NCBI GenBank assembly: GCA_944390885.1
Contig: CALXRP010000012.1
Coordinates: 1-57,668 of the forward strand
Length of the DNA stretch: 57,668 nt
From: an uncultured Alphaproteobacteria bacterium
Lineage (GTDB): Bacteria; Pseudomonadota; Alphaproteobacteria; RF32; CAG-239
Direction of reading: 5' to 3'
Part shown: piece by piece, positions 1 to 9,379 of the stretch
Layout: every line of letters begins with the position of its first letter
How positions within the stretch are numbered: position 1 is the stretch's first letter
Made by a program: the position numbers and the translations under genes
Notes under the pieces: model-generated
Seen by the model: only the letters and a program-made list of their open reading frames with translations
Databases searched by the model: none
Told to the model about the DNA's origin: nothing

Positions 1-186
1 ATAAAACGGCATGCTGCGCCGTAATTTTCGAGCGACGTGTACAAAGAGGTACTCAAACGAAAAAATCACAAGCACGATGCCGCTGCCGCAACAAAATTAA
101 TGGGATAAAACGGCATGCTGCGCCGTAATTTTCGAGCGACGTGTACAAAGAGGTACACGAGCGAAAAAATCACAAGCATGATGCCG
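1..186. repeat. Two tandem copies of structured repeat (family A)
   Basis: Two copies of an 82-nt unit lie at 1-82 and 105-186, a period of 104 nt. Copy 2 reads as a nested imperfect palindrome: an outer stem AAAACGGCAT / ATGCCGTTTT, a middle stem TTTTCG / CGAAAA and an inner stem CGTGTAC / GTACACG around a short AAAGAG loop. Copy 1 has changes in the right inner arm. The array abuts the 3' end of the minus-strand SIMPL gene, so on that strand it would be transcribed just after the stop codon and could act as a terminator or mRNA 3' end. The same architecture recurs at 21962-22371 with different stem sequences. Confidence 0.85.
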
Positions 187-196
187 TTTTAGCACA

Positions 197-940
197 TTAA
201 TTAATATAGTATTCGATCGTGGAAACAACCCTAACCTTTTTCTCTATCTGATTCATCTCCATGGCTCCGGCCGTCTGCTCCCTCGGTAAAATCGAGAATA
301 CCCCCTGACTGGCTCGACGAATTTTACCAACTTTACTGTGAGAACTCTTGGCAAACTCTTCCGCCGCAGCCTGAGCATTTTTTGTAGCTTCTTCAAGCAT
401 TTGGGGTTTTATATCATTCAATTTCGTGAAGATATAAGAAACCGGAGATCCATAAGACTGGCTGTCAAAAACCACACCTTTTGAAATCAAATCCCCTGTC
501 GAGTTAACTGCTTTTTCTACCAAATCAACATTATTGGAACGAACCAAAACTTTCTGCGTCAAAATATAACGGGAAGTAAAATTACGATCACGATACGGAT
601 TGGTCATCAAATCATTGGTATCAATCCGGCCTTCAGAAATTTCTTCCGGTTTAAGCCCCTGCTTTTGCAAAAATTCAACAATCGTTTGATACCGGTTGTC
701 CAGCTCTTTTTGCGCTATCTGCAAATTATCATTGGTAACAACAAATTTGATCTCCCAAACCGCCAAATCGGCCCGAACATCCATTTCCGCCAAGCCTTTT
801 ACCGTCACAATATTCATATCCGCTTTGGATTTATAGTAATAATAACCGGGGAAAAAGCCACCCAACATCAAACCAAGGCCGATAATCAGCGCCGGAACAA
901 GCCGACAGCCTTTATCACAAGATTCTGCATCATTTTTCAT
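197..940 (-). CDS. SIMPL (DUF541) domain protein, membrane-anchored
   Basis: This 247-residue protein has one N-terminal membrane segment (about residues 15-37, GLGLMLGGFFPG) followed by a periplasmic SIMPL/DUF541 domain. The family signature is visible in 'VTVKGLAEMDVRADLAVWEIKF', in a middle part with paired-residue repeats and in a C-terminal 'KKVRVVSTIEYYI' strand. Members of the family (bacterial BP26/Omp28-like proteins) are periplasmic and often linked to envelope or oxidative stress, but no enzymatic activity is established. It lies 48 nt downstream of the sugar-nucleotide dehydrogenase on the same strand and may be co-transcribed with it. The 3' end runs straight into structured repeats. 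Confidence 0.85.
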   Translation of the reverse strand: MKNDAESCDKGCRLVPALIIGLGLMLGGFFPGYYYYKSKADMNIVTVKGLAEMDVRADLAVWEIKFVVTNDNLQIAQKELDNRYQTIVEFLQKQGLKPEEISEGRIDTNDLMTNPYRDRNFTSRYILTQKVLVRSNNVDLVEKAVNSTGDLISKGVVFDSQSYGSPVSYIFTKLNDIKPQMLEEATKNAQAAAEEFAKSSHSKVGKIRRASQGVFSILPREQTAGAMEMNQIEKKVRVVSTIEYYIN

Positions 941-988
941 AATTTGCTCCTTTTCAACAAATTAGCCTCTACAATATAATCCGACATA

Positions 989-2293
989 TTAAGAATTCAT
1001 CCCGATACAAGAGTAATCAAAGCCTGATTTTTTAACCGCATCTGCGTTCAACATATTGCGCAGATCAACAATTTTATGCGCCTTCATCAGCCCGCGAATC
1101 CGATGCAAATCCAAATTTCTAAATTCTTCCCATTCTGTCAGAATAACCAAAATCTCTGCCTCATCACAAGCTTCATACACATCTTTAGCATACATAACCT
1201 GATTCCCCAAAAGCTTTTCGGCATTCTGCATTGCCTTTGGATCATACACGGCAATATTGTTGCTGTGCTTAAGCAATTCCTTTAAAATATCCATCGCCGG
1301 AGATTCTCTGCAGTCATCCGTCCCTCCTTTAAAAGCAAGTCCCAAAACGGCTATTTTTCCTTGCGGATTGTTTTTGATCTTAGCAATCACCCGCTCGGCC
1401 ATTTCCGCCTTGCGCTCATCATTCTTAGCAATCGTTGTTTCAATCAGATTCAGCCGAACACCATATTTTCGCGCCATCTGAGCCATTGCATTGGTATCTT
1501 TCGGAAAACATGAACCGCCGTATCCCGGCCCAGCATTAAGAAATTTGTTTCCGATACGGCTGTCTGTTCCCATTCCCTTGGCAACTTCATTAATATCCGC
1601 ACCGGCTTTTTCACAAAAGTTTGCCATCTCGTTAATATAATGAATTTTCATTGCCAAAAAAGCATTTGAGGCATATTTAATAGCCTCGGAGGATCTGCGC
1701 TTAACCCATAAAAATTCTGTTTTTCCTTCAAAAGGTGCATAAAGCTGTTTCATCACTTCGCAAGCTTTTGAACTGTTTGCCCCCACAACAATTCTGTCCG
1801 GATGAAAAAAATCATGAATGGCAAAACCTTCACGTAAAAATTCCGGCAGAGAAATAACATCAAAATCAGCCTGAGGACTGACTTTGCGGACAATTTCTTC
1901 AATTTCATCTCCCGTACCGACCGGAACCGTTGACTTGGTGGCAATTACGGTATAACCATCCAAATACTGAGCCAATTCCTTGGCTGCAGCATAAATATAT
2001 TGCAAATCAGCTTCTTTGGTTTCCGGATGAGGCGGGGTTCCGACGGCAAGCAAAACAACATCAGCACCGATAACGGCTTTGGCCATACTGGTTGTAAAAC
2101 TCAGACGACCGGCTTTAACGTTTTTCTTAAACAACTCTTCCAGCCCGTCTTCATAAAGGGTAAGCTCACCGGCATTCAAAGCCGAAATTTTTTCTTTAAT
2201 TTTATCAACGCAGCAAACCTCATTTCCCAGCTCTGCCAAGCCTACTCCTGTAGGAAGGCCGACATATCCTGTCCCAATAATTGCAATTTTCAT
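989..2293 (-). CDS. ugd: UDP-glucose/GDP-mannose 6-dehydrogenase family protein
   Basis: The 434-residue protein is an NAD-dependent nucleotide-sugar dehydrogenase, most like UDP-glucose 6-dehydrogenase, which oxidises UDP-glucose to UDP-glucuronate in two steps for surface polysaccharides. Residues 1-20 carry the Rossmann motif GxGYVGLPTG. The active-site loop is clear: 'GPGYGGSCFPKDTNAM' with the catalytic cysteine and the following lysine. The C-terminal UDP-binding domain starts near 'AVLGLAFKGGTDDCRESPA'. Length is normal for the family. Substrate (UDP-Glc versus GDP-Man or UDP-ManNAc) cannot be settled from sequence alone; the 'AFKGGTDDCRES' form fits Ugd. No glycosyltransferases flank it here. 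Confidence 0.9.
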   Translation of the reverse strand: MKIAIIGTGYVGLPTGVGLAELGNEVCCVDKIKEKISALNAGELTLYEDGLEELFKKNVKAGRLSFTTSMAKAVIGADVVLLAVGTPPHPETKEADLQYIYAAAKELAQYLDGYTVIATKSTVPVGTGDEIEEIVRKVSPQADFDVISLPEFLREGFAIHDFFHPDRIVVGANSSKACEVMKQLYAPFEGKTEFLWVKRRSSEAIKYASNAFLAMKIHYINEMANFCEKAGADINEVAKGMGTDSRIGNKFLNAGPGYGGSCFPKDTNAMAQMARKYGVRLNLIETTIAKNDERKAEMAERVIAKIKNNPQGKIAVLGLAFKGGTDDCRESPAMDILKELLKHSNNIAVYDPKAMQNAEKLLGNQVMYAKDVYEACDEAEILVILTEWEEFRNLDLHRIRGLMKAHKIVDLRNMLNADAVKKSGFDYSCIGMNS

Positions 2294-2458
2294 TTTTTTC
2301 TTTCCTTTAAAATAAATTATGCTTGTGCCTACTATACCGGTCAGTTTTTCTTAAAGCAATTATAATATCCCAGATTTCCACTACATCAGAAAAAAGACTT
2401 GATTTCAAAATGATAATTATTTAACTTACATCAATCGTCAAAATCTTGGAGAGATAAC

Positions 2459-3157
2459 TTGGCAAAAGAATTACAAATTTTTCTGCTTTGGAGCAAGGCC
2501 AGAAAAGAAGAAAAACGTATTTTAGACGACATAAAAAAGAAATACGAAATATTGCGTATTTTTGAAATCTGCTGGCCGAAAAAATCTTTTCCTGATAATT
2601 TCACCCGTTTTTACAACAAAAACATGCACGGAGGATATCACAAAGCCCATGACTGCGGCAGAGAAAAATTTTTACTGATAGCAGCCTGGGATCCCGCTCC
2701 CGTTTATACTTTCAATCCGCGTTTAGGATATGAAACCAATGATAATGCCATTCGCAACAAAAACCTTTATCGCCAGTGGACCGGCGGAAGATTTCTTGTA
2801 CATGGTAGCGACAATCTGGCAGAAGTAGATGAAAACCTCTTACTGACCTTAGGCATCAACCGAAAAGAATTTGAAGAAAAATACACTTCTCCCTGGGACG
2901 GAAAAGTCATCGAAATCGAAAAGCCGATGCCGGGCTATAAAAGCTGGAAACATACGGAAGAATTATTTAACTTTGCTCACAAGATCAAAGAAATAACAAA
3001 ACTGCGCCTAAAAGACAACACTTTGGAATTATGCTGTTCCGACCCATGCAAAGCCCGTCGTTTTCTCAACCTGCGCAAACCGTTATTTTGCTTTTGTAAA
3101 AAACGATATTATACCAGAGTAAACGGCCAAAAAATTAAAGTTCTTCTTGAAAATTAA
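2459..3157 (+). CDS. Hypothetical protein, TTG start
   Basis: A 232-residue, apparently cytosolic protein that I do not recognise. The start is a TTG at 2459, chosen because GGAGAG lies about 6 nt upstream and no ATG stands near the 5' end of the frame. It is basic and aromatic-rich, with a conserved-looking 'FLVHGSDNLAEVDENLLL' segment in the middle (about residues 115-135) and a C-terminal part with Cys pairs ('LCCSDPCKARRF'). No membrane segment or signal peptide. It converges with the small membrane protein on the other strand, the two overlapping by 4 nt at their stops. Function unknown. Confidence 0.7.
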   Translation: MAKELQIFLLWSKARKEEKRILDDIKKKYEILRIFEICWPKKSFPDNFTRFYNKNMHGGYHKAHDCGREKFLLIAAWDPAPVYTFNPRLGYETNDNAIRNKNLYRQWTGGRFLVHGSDNLAEVDENLLLTLGINRKEFEEKYTSPWDGKVIEIEKPMPGYKSWKHTEELFNFAHKIKEITKLRLKDNTLELCCSDPCKARRFLNLRKPLFCFCKKRYYTRVNGQKIKVLLEN

Positions 3158-3471
3158 TTCTCTTTATCGTTACTTTTTTCTTCAGTGCCAAAAAATATTT
3201 GAAAAAGCGGTTTACGATACATCCAAAGATTAATAATCCCGAGAACAACAGACATGGAACCGAACAAATACAACAAGTAATACCAATTCAGTTCATTAGC
3301 ATCCATCATCACATCCTGATTATTCATCCGCAAAAAAGCAATGGCCACTGCCGTCACGGCAAAAGCAGCAAAAAAAGCCAATGTCCAAATTTTATGCTGG
3401 ATATTTTTCTGAACAAAAAAAGACATCAAAACATATAAAAGAATAAAAGCCAAAAACAAATACAATTCCAT
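3154..3471 (-). CDS. Small membrane protein, three predicted helices
   Basis: A protein of about 105 residues with three hydrophobic segments ('LYLFLAFILLYVLMSFF', 'LAFFAAFAVTAVAIAFL', 'YYLLYLFGSMSVVLGIINLWMY') and a short charged C-terminus. The ATG at 3471 is preferred over the GTG at 3474 because AGGAGG sits about 5 nt upstream of it. It lies 69 nt downstream of the TPR lipoprotein gene on the opposite side and may be read independently. No recognised family; likely inner-membrane. Confidence 0.65.
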   Translation of the reverse strand: MELYLFLAFILLYVLMSFFVQKNIQHKIWTLAFFAAFAVTAVAIAFLRMNNQDVMMDANELNWYYLLYLFGSMSVVLGIINLWMYRKPLFQIFFGTEEKSNDKEN

Positions 3472-3540
3472 CACGCCCTCCTCGGTCTAACAACCGAGAT
3501 ATAAACAACAGTCTTGCATTTTCAAGCAGATAAAACTTTT

Positions 3541-5346
3541 TTATTCTTCAATTTGTGAAATTTTTTCTTCAATCAGCTTTTTATCATAACTTAACGGCTT
3601 ATGAAACGGAAGTCCGTGTTCAATTTTTTTGCGGACTTCAGCCAGATTGACTTCTTTCGTATCATCTTTGCTGGTCAAGACATGATTCCATTGAAAATAA
3701 GCCTCATTTTTGCGCCCCGAATTCCAATAAGCATCCCCCAGATGATCACTGATAACAGCATTAGCCGGCTCCAATTCTGCAGCTTTTTCCAAATATTCCG
3801 CCGCCTTGTCATACATACCGATCTGATAAAAAGCCCATCCCATGCTGTCAATAATATGGCCATCCGTCGGAGCCTGCTGATAAGCATCGGCAATCATACC
3901 AAAAGCCTCTTCCACATTTTTTCCCTGCAAAATCCAGCTATAACCGAGATAATTTTGCACCAGATAATAATTTTGGCTCATATCCAAAGCCTTCAAAAAA
4001 ACTTTTTCAGCCTTATCCCATTGGTTATCCTGCTCATAGGCTATACCGAGTGCATAAAGAGGAACCCAACGCTGACTGCTGTTTTTCGGAGCAATTTTAA
4101 CAGCCTTGCGATAATACTCAATAGCTTCGCTGTATTTGCCGTTAAAACGCAAAACATCCCCCAAATCCAGATATAAACCATAAGAACTATAGCCATCCAA
4201 CACCAGCGTTTTCAACAAAAGCTCGGCAGACTTATAATCATCAACAGCCACATAGTTGCTTGCTTTCTTAAGCTGAGCCGTATAATAAGCCACGGACGAT
4301 TTGTCAATCTCGCCATAAACTTCATTGGCCTCGTCATACATATCGCGATTCTCCAAAACATCTGCCAAAAACAACTTGGCAAAATCATATTTAGGATTCG
4401 CATAAATAGACATACTGACAATCATATGTGCCAAATCAAGCCCGGCCGGATCCTGTCGCAGAAAATAAGCAACGTTAAACAAAGCTTCTGACAAACCGAC
4501 ATTGGCCGAAGTCAGGATTTTTTTGGTTTTCTTCGGCTTTGCTTCCAAAATTTCTTTCTTAATATTCTTTAACATATCAGCCAGCACGGTTTCGTTATGA
4601 TATTTGGAAACCAAAGCCACAGCCTTATCTTTCTGGTCAGTTCTCAAATAAAAATTCGTAATGATTTGCAACGCACGCAAAGACATTTCGCGGCTTTCCT
4701 GCTCAATAAAAGTTTCATAATACAACTGAGCTTTTTCATTTTTTCCGGCATAATCATAAATCATTCCGGAGTGGAACAAATACATGGCGCGTAAACCTGG
4801 CTCCTTTTTAACCTTTTCCAACTGGGCAATGGCATTTTTCAAATTTTTTTCTTTATCTCCGTCTTTTCCGACATAATTCCACGCCGACATAAATGGAACA
4901 ATAAAGCCTTTATAAATCTGCCCGTTCAAATGTCCCAAATCTTTTTGAGCCTCGTCATGACGACCGTTTTTCATATCATTCACGGCCAAAATCATGTAAA
5001 TAAAACTGTTTTTATCTCCGTTTTTCAAAGAAACTTCGGCATATTTTGCCGCTTCGTCAATCCGGCCTTTTGATGTCAGTAAAAGATAAACTTTGCTGAC
5101 CAGTTCCGGATTATCCGGCTCGGCCTGCAACGCCTGCATATAAAAATCGGCAGCCTGACTGAAATTTTTACGCAAATGAGCAACACGGCCGGCAATATAC
5201 GCGCCATAAGATTTTCCGAGTTTGTTTTCATCGGCAAAAACAGAATTCGCCTGCTCACCGGAGGTCTTGACTTCCATCCGGTTAGAGCAGGAATTAAACA
5301 ACACTATCCCGCATAAAAAAACACAACAGTAAACAAACTTAGACAT
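3541..5346 (-). CDS. Tetratricopeptide-repeat lipoprotein
   Basis: This 601-residue protein begins with a lipoprotein signal ('CGIVLFNSC', lipobox ending at Cys20) and is otherwise almost all TPR helices. Clear units occur near the N-terminus ('AADFYMQALQAEPDNPELVSKVY'), in the middle ('YSEAIEYYRKAVKIAPKN', 'WDKAEKVFLKALDMSQN') and near the C-terminus ('YDKAAEYLEKAAELEPANAVI'). Large TPR lipoproteins of this form are common in alphaproteobacteria and act as periplasmic scaffolds, for example in envelope or polysaccharide assembly; the partner is unknown. The promoter is probably in the AT-rich gap 5347-5488 shared with the divergent glycosylase gene. Confidence 0.85.
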   Translation of the reverse strand: MSKFVYCCVFLCGIVLFNSCSNRMEVKTSGEQANSVFADENKLGKSYGAYIAGRVAHLRKNFSQAADFYMQALQAEPDNPELVSKVYLLLTSKGRIDEAAKYAEVSLKNGDKNSFIYMILAVNDMKNGRHDEAQKDLGHLNGQIYKGFIVPFMSAWNYVGKDGDKEKNLKNAIAQLEKVKKEPGLRAMYLFHSGMIYDYAGKNEKAQLYYETFIEQESREMSLRALQIITNFYLRTDQKDKAVALVSKYHNETVLADMLKNIKKEILEAKPKKTKKILTSANVGLSEALFNVAYFLRQDPAGLDLAHMIVSMSIYANPKYDFAKLFLADVLENRDMYDEANEVYGEIDKSSVAYYTAQLKKASNYVAVDDYKSAELLLKTLVLDGYSSYGLYLDLGDVLRFNGKYSEAIEYYRKAVKIAPKNSSQRWVPLYALGIAYEQDNQWDKAEKVFLKALDMSQNYYLVQNYLGYSWILQGKNVEEAFGMIADAYQQAPTDGHIIDSMGWAFYQIGMYDKAAEYLEKAAELEPANAVISDHLGDAYWNSGRKNEAYFQWNHVLTSKDDTKEVNLAEVRKKIEHGLPFHKPLSYDKKLIEEKISQIEE

Positions 5347-5488
5347 ATAGCGCTCACCTAATCAAACACACTTATTTATAATTTATATATAAGTTTATCA
5401 GATATACAATACTAAATTCTAAATATAACACAAAATTTGTGCAAATAAATGATTAAGATTGCAAAAAAATAATTTTCTATTAAGAATA

Positions 5489-6310
5489 ATGAGTATGGAA
5501 GAAAAGTTAAATATAAAATCAGCATTGGAATATTACATCATGGCCGGGGTTGATGAAATTCTCGGCGATGAACCTTTCGGAGTCGGCTTAGCCGAGAAAA
5601 AATTTTCGCAGGAAATCCCATCCCTAAAAAAAGCGCCGGTTATTTTGCCTTTAGCCGCAGAAAAAATCGATTCCGGCAGACAGGCCACAACAGAATTGGC
5701 GCAGGCGACCTTAAGCGCCTGTCAGAATGCCCATGACATCTGTGCGGCGGCTCAAACATTGGACGAACTGCGCACAGCTGTCGAAAATTTCGACGGTTGT
5801 GCTTTAAAACTAACAGCCTCCCATACCGTATTCGGCGACGGCAATCCCAATGCCAGACTTGTTTTAGTCGGTGAGGCACCAGGAGCGGATGAAGACCGCA
5901 TCGGTCGTCCGTTTGTGGGACGAAGCGGTCATTTGCTTGATAAAATGATGAACGCCGTCGGCATGGATCGCAGTGCCTATTTTATTACCAATGTCTTACC
6001 TTGGCGCCCTCCCGGAAACCGGACGCCTACCAGTGCGGAAATTGCAGTCTGCCTGCCGTTTTTAAAGCGTCAGATAGAACTTGTTAACCCCGAATATATA
6101 TTGATTCTTGGTGGCAGTGCTGCAAACGCTCTGCTTGACAATCAGGAACCGATTTCACGATTGCGTGGCCGTTGGCTGGAATATGAAAAATCCGACGGAG
6201 GAAAAATTCAGGTTTTGGCAAGCTTTCACCCGGCTTACCTTTTGCGTAATACTGCTCAAAAGGCCAGAGCCTGGAGCGATCTTCTCCGTTTAAAGAAAAC
6301 TATGCAATAG
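5489..6310 (+). CDS. Uracil-DNA glycosylase, type-4-like, alphaproteobacterial form
   Basis: The 273-residue protein removes uracil from DNA in base excision repair. The glycosylase domain spans about residues 105-270: motif 1 '[20 protein letters not shown]', then '[16 protein letters not shown]' and the C-terminal '[10 protein letters not shown]' loop. Family 4 enzymes normally bind a 4Fe-4S cluster with four cysteines; here the second (CALK in place of CxxC) and third ('LPWRPPGN' in place of CRPPGN) are missing, so a cluster is unlikely. The N-terminal about 90 residues are a variable extension. The ATG at 5489 is preferred; an upstream in-frame TTG at 5459 lacks a ribosome site. Confidence 0.88.
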   Translation: MSMEEKLNIKSALEYYIMAGVDEILGDEPFGVGLAEKKFSQEIPSLKKAPVILPLAAEKIDSGRQATTELAQATLSACQNAHDICAAAQTLDELRTAVENFDGCALKLTASHTVFGDGNPNARLVLVGEAPGADEDRIGRPFVGRSGHLLDKMMNAVGMDRSAYFITNVLPWRPPGNRTPTSAEIAVCLPFLKRQIELVNPEYILILGGSAANALLDNQEPISRLRGRWLEYEKSDGGKIQVLASFHPAYLLRNTAQKARAWSDLLRLKKTMQ

Positions 6311-6387
6311 TTTGAAAAATTTATTGGCTAAAAAAATAATTCTATTATTATAAAGTAAATTAATATTAATGCTTTAAGGAATGAAAC

Positions 6388-7041
6388 ATGTTTAACTGCA
6401 AAAAAATTGCTTTGATGCTAACCGGATTGTTTTGTATCGGAACCGCACTTCCTGCTGCCGCCGAAGATGAGGCAGTTCTGCTGAAAGTACACAATGTTGT
6501 TCCGTTGAAAGACGGCAACAATCAAACTGTCGGCTGCGAATTCAATACAACCATCTACAACCGCAGCAATGTCAACATCAATGAGATTGCCGTCGAACTA
6601 AAATGGCTGGATGAAACAAGCAAAAATAATACCGCCAACATCAATCCCAAGTCAGCCTTCGGAACCTTCGTCACCCAGGCTCCGGCTTCCGAAAATACTA
6701 TCATCTCCAACATTGAGATTCCGAGCCTTCAGGCATTTCGTCAAAAAACCATCAAATCCAAAATAGATGGAAAAAATTGCTTTTTATTAATGAAAGATCC
6801 GGAAATTGATGTAAAAAACTGCAGATTGATGGAAAGAAAGACTGATTTCTCTTGTGCCGGAATTTTCCGTTTCGTCTCATCTATTGATCCTCAATATTAT
6901 ACAGAGTTCAAACCGATATCTTTAAATGACCAAGCGGCTCAAGAAACGGCCAAAAAAGATGCAGACAAAAAAGAAATTGACACCCTGTTCAACCAGGTTG
7001 AAACAAACATCAATAAAGTTTCCGCCGTCTTATTAAAATAA
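6388..7041 (+). CDS. Hypothetical secreted protein
   Basis: This 217-residue protein has a clear signal peptide ('IALMLTGLFCIGTALPAAAEDE', cleavage after AAA). The mature part is predicted to be mostly beta ('GCEFNTTIYNRSNVNINEIAVELKW'), reminiscent of an immunoglobulin-like or pilus-chaperone fold, with several cysteines that could form disulfides in the periplasm and a charged helical tail. It is the first gene of a three-gene run with 7055-7597 and the lytic transglycosylase, spaced 13 and 3 nt. No family recognised. The neighbouring transglycosylase suggests work at the cell wall, but that is inference only. Confidence 0.75.
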   Translation: MFNCKKIALMLTGLFCIGTALPAAAEDEAVLLKVHNVVPLKDGNNQTVGCEFNTTIYNRSNVNINEIAVELKWLDETSKNNTANINPKSAFGTFVTQAPASENTIISNIEIPSLQAFRQKTIKSKIDGKNCFLLMKDPEIDVKNCRLMERKTDFSCAGIFRFVSSIDPQYYTEFKPISLNDQAAQETAKKDADKKEIDTLFNQVETNINKVSAVLLK

Positions 7042-7054
7042 TTGAGGAGGCATA

Positions 7055-7597
7055 ATGAAACCGGCGTATCAGATTTTGGCATTGCTATTGAGTGCTTGTT
7101 TATCAGGCTCGCAAGCTTCTGCTCAAAGTTTCGGATATCCTGCACCAACCGCCAATCAGGAAAAAGAAACAAGAGAGGAAACAACCGAAGCCCCAAAAGC
7201 TCAAATCAGATACAACCAAGTTGTCACGCCGGCTCAAGCTGCTGCTCTGCAGGCCGGACAGGGAGGCGGACAACACATTCTGGTTTTTTATGAAGATTTC
7301 AAAATCAGCAGAACCCTGTCAGGACAAGTCAGTTGCTCCATGAAGCTTTCCGTCCTGCCGCTGACGCAGAACAAACTTTCTCAGTTAAGTATCCAATTGG
7401 TCTGGCCGGAAATAACATCATCTTCAAACTTTTATGACGTTCCGCCCTATGTGAAACATTATAAAAAAATTGCCTTAATGGGAGAAGGCTGTTACTCCAT
7501 AGATAAAGTTCCCAATATTGTCAGCAACCGTTGTCGGATCAAAGGAATGACATCTGAAGAATGCGCCTCCCTGTTAACATGGAGCAAGGTAAGATAA
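7055..7597 (+). CDS. Hypothetical secreted protein
   Basis: A 180-residue protein with a signal peptide ('ILALLLSACLSGSQASAQSF', cleavage likely after ASA). The cysteine in 'LLSAC' could also be read as a lipobox, though the downstream AxA site is stronger. The mature protein has a Gln/Ala-rich linker ('TPAQAAALQAGQGGGQHIL') and then a beta-rich domain with four cysteines in its second half. It has a good ribosome site (GAGGAGG) 13 nt after the previous gene, and the transglycosylase begins 3 nt after its stop, so the three are co-translated. Function unknown. Confidence 0.75.
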   Translation: MKPAYQILALLLSACLSGSQASAQSFGYPAPTANQEKETREETTEAPKAQIRYNQVVTPAQAAALQAGQGGGQHILVFYEDFKISRTLSGQVSCSMKLSVLPLTQNKLSQLSIQLVWPEITSSSNFYDVPPYVKHYKKIALMGEGCYSIDKVPNIVSNRCRIKGMTSEECASLLTWSKVR

Positions 7598-7600
7598 ATA

Positions 7601-9379
7601 ATGTTGAAAAAAATCTGCGGCCCTTTACTATTGGCAGGTATATTTTTATTCGCTCCATTTCTGGTTTCTGCCAATCCTTCACCCGCTTCTCCGATAGATC
7701 CTCGGATCAGTTCGAGAGAAACTTCATTGATTCTCAAAACCGCAGATATATCAAAGAATGACCTCAAAACCTACAAGAAAATATTCTATGCAATTGAAAA
7801 CAACCGCATTACGGCTGCGCGCAAACTCATAAAAAAACTGGACAATCCCGTTTTGCTCGGCCATGTCAAAGCACAGATATATTTGTCCAAAAGTTATACC
7901 AGCAGTTATCCGGAATTAAAAAACTGGCTGGAAGATTATGCTTCCCTGCCGGAGGCGCCGAGAATTTACAAATTAGCCCGGAAAAAAGCCCCGGCCCAAG
8001 AAAAAGAAAAAATACAAGAACCTACTTTTCAGAAAAAATTCGGATATTATGGCTGGAACTATGAAGATTTTGAAAATATGCCGGAAAAGCGCAAAATTTT
8101 CTTGGAAAAACAAATCCGAAAATTTGCCCGAGCCTTAAACAAGGGAAAAACGAAAATTGCCCGAATTACATTAGAAAACAAAAATTTTCAAAAACAACTA
8201 CCCCCCAAATACTATGCTGTCCTGTGCGCTTCCTTGGCTCAAAAATATTTATTGGACAATGAAAACCGTTTGGCTCAGGAATGGTCGCAACGTGCCATAA
8301 ACCGCGCAAAGAACAATGCCACGGGCTACTGGGTTGCAGGACTGTCCGCTTGGCGATTAAAACAATACAAAACGGCTTCTTCCAAATTTAAAATTCTCGG
8401 AAAAATGAAAAATGACGATTGGCTGGTTTCTGCCGGGGCATATTGGGCCGGCCGAAGTTTTGAAAAAAGGGGCCTGAAAAAAGAAGCCCGAAAATGGTAC
8501 AAAGAAGCTGCCAAATACAAATATACTTTTTACGGCATCCTCGGAAATGTCAAGACCGACGGCAAACCTGACTATCAATGGACTTCCGTCAGTTATTACA
8601 ACAATCTGGAAATCAACAACTATCTACCTGGATTACTCAATAATCCGGCCATAAAACGTGCTCTGGTTCTAATTCTTTGCCAACAATACAAATTGGCCGA
8701 GCAAGAAATAATGAACAGTGCAGAGCCAATCTCCGATGCCCAAAAAGAAGCCCTGCTCTTTCTGGCTCACAAATACCGCGCCCACAGCATCGCCATGCGT
8801 TTGTCAAAACAATTAAGCGGACAAGACAACAATAATTGCTACGACTATTTCAATTATCCAATCCCTCACTGGGAGCCTGAAAACGGTTGGCGTTTGAACA
8901 AATCCTTGCTGTTGGCCGTTGCGCGGCAGGAATCTTCCTTTAGCCCTCATGCATCCAGCCCGGCCGGCGCTAAAGGTTTGCTTCAACTGCTGCCCAACAC
9001 GGCTTATCACATAACCAAAGATAAAAACCTCCGCCGTGACTGTCGGCCTTTATATAAAGCCGAATATAATCTGGAACTCGGACAACAATACATTGAATAC
9101 CTGCTGGATAAACCGTTTATTAACGGCAATCTGTTTTACATGCTTGTCGCTTATAATGCCGGCCCCGGAAATCTTTACAAATGGCTGAAAAAGATCAAAG
9201 ATAATAATGATCCTTTGTTGTTTATTGAATTGGTGCCGTCAAGAGAAACCCGCCTGTATATTGAGCGCGTTATGGCCAACTATTGGATTTATCAAATCCG
9301 GCTGCAAGAAAAAAATCAGACCTTAAAAGATGTTGTTCAGGGAAAATGGCCAATGCTGAAGAAAAATATGCCTCAATAG
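7601..9379 (+). CDS. slt: Soluble lytic murein transglycosylase
   Basis: The 592-residue protein cleaves the MurNAc-GlcNAc bond of peptidoglycan to give 1,6-anhydro ends. It has a signal peptide ('LLAGIFLFAPFLVSANPS'), a long alpha-helical superhelix (about residues 40-440), and a C-terminal SLT domain. In that domain 'LLLAVARQESSFSPHASSPA' holds the catalytic glutamate, followed by 'GAKGLLQLLPNTA' and 'NLELGQQYIEYLLD'. Length and order match Slt70. It closes a three-gene run with two unknown secreted proteins, which could be partners or regulators. Confidence 0.92.
   Translation: MLKKICGPLLLAGIFLFAPFLVSANPSPASPIDPRISSRETSLILKTADISKNDLKTYKKIFYAIENNRITAARKLIKKLDNPVLLGHVKAQIYLSKSYTSSYPELKNWLEDYASLPEAPRIYKLARKKAPAQEKEKIQEPTFQKKFGYYGWNYEDFENMPEKRKIFLEKQIRKFARALNKGKTKIARITLENKNFQKQLPPKYYAVLCASLAQKYLLDNENRLAQEWSQRAINRAKNNATGYWVAGLSAWRLKQYKTASSKFKILGKMKNDDWLVSAGAYWAGRSFEKRGLKKEARKWYKEAAKYKYTFYGILGNVKTDGKPDYQWTSVSYYNNLEINNYLPGLLNNPAIKRALVLILCQQYKLAEQEIMNSAEPISDAQKEALLFLAHKYRAHSIAMRLSKQLSGQDNNNCYDYFNYPIPHWEPENGWRLNKSLLLAVARQESSFSPHASSPAGAKGLLQLLPNTAYHITKDKNLRRDCRPLYKAEYNLELGQQYIEYLLDKPFINGNLFYMLVAYNAGPGNLYKWLKKIKDNNDPLLFIELVPSRETRLYIERVMANYWIYQIRLQEKNQTLKDVVQGKWPMLKKNMPQ

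Noticed and set aside
1..186. Integron attC sites
   Set aside because: Nested palindromes are present but I see no consistent R'/R'' core boxes (GTTRRRY and complement) and no integrase or gene cassettes.
9283..9345. Upstream extension of the possible comEC remnant
   Set aside because: It is entirely inside slt in another frame and has no resemblance to ComEC.
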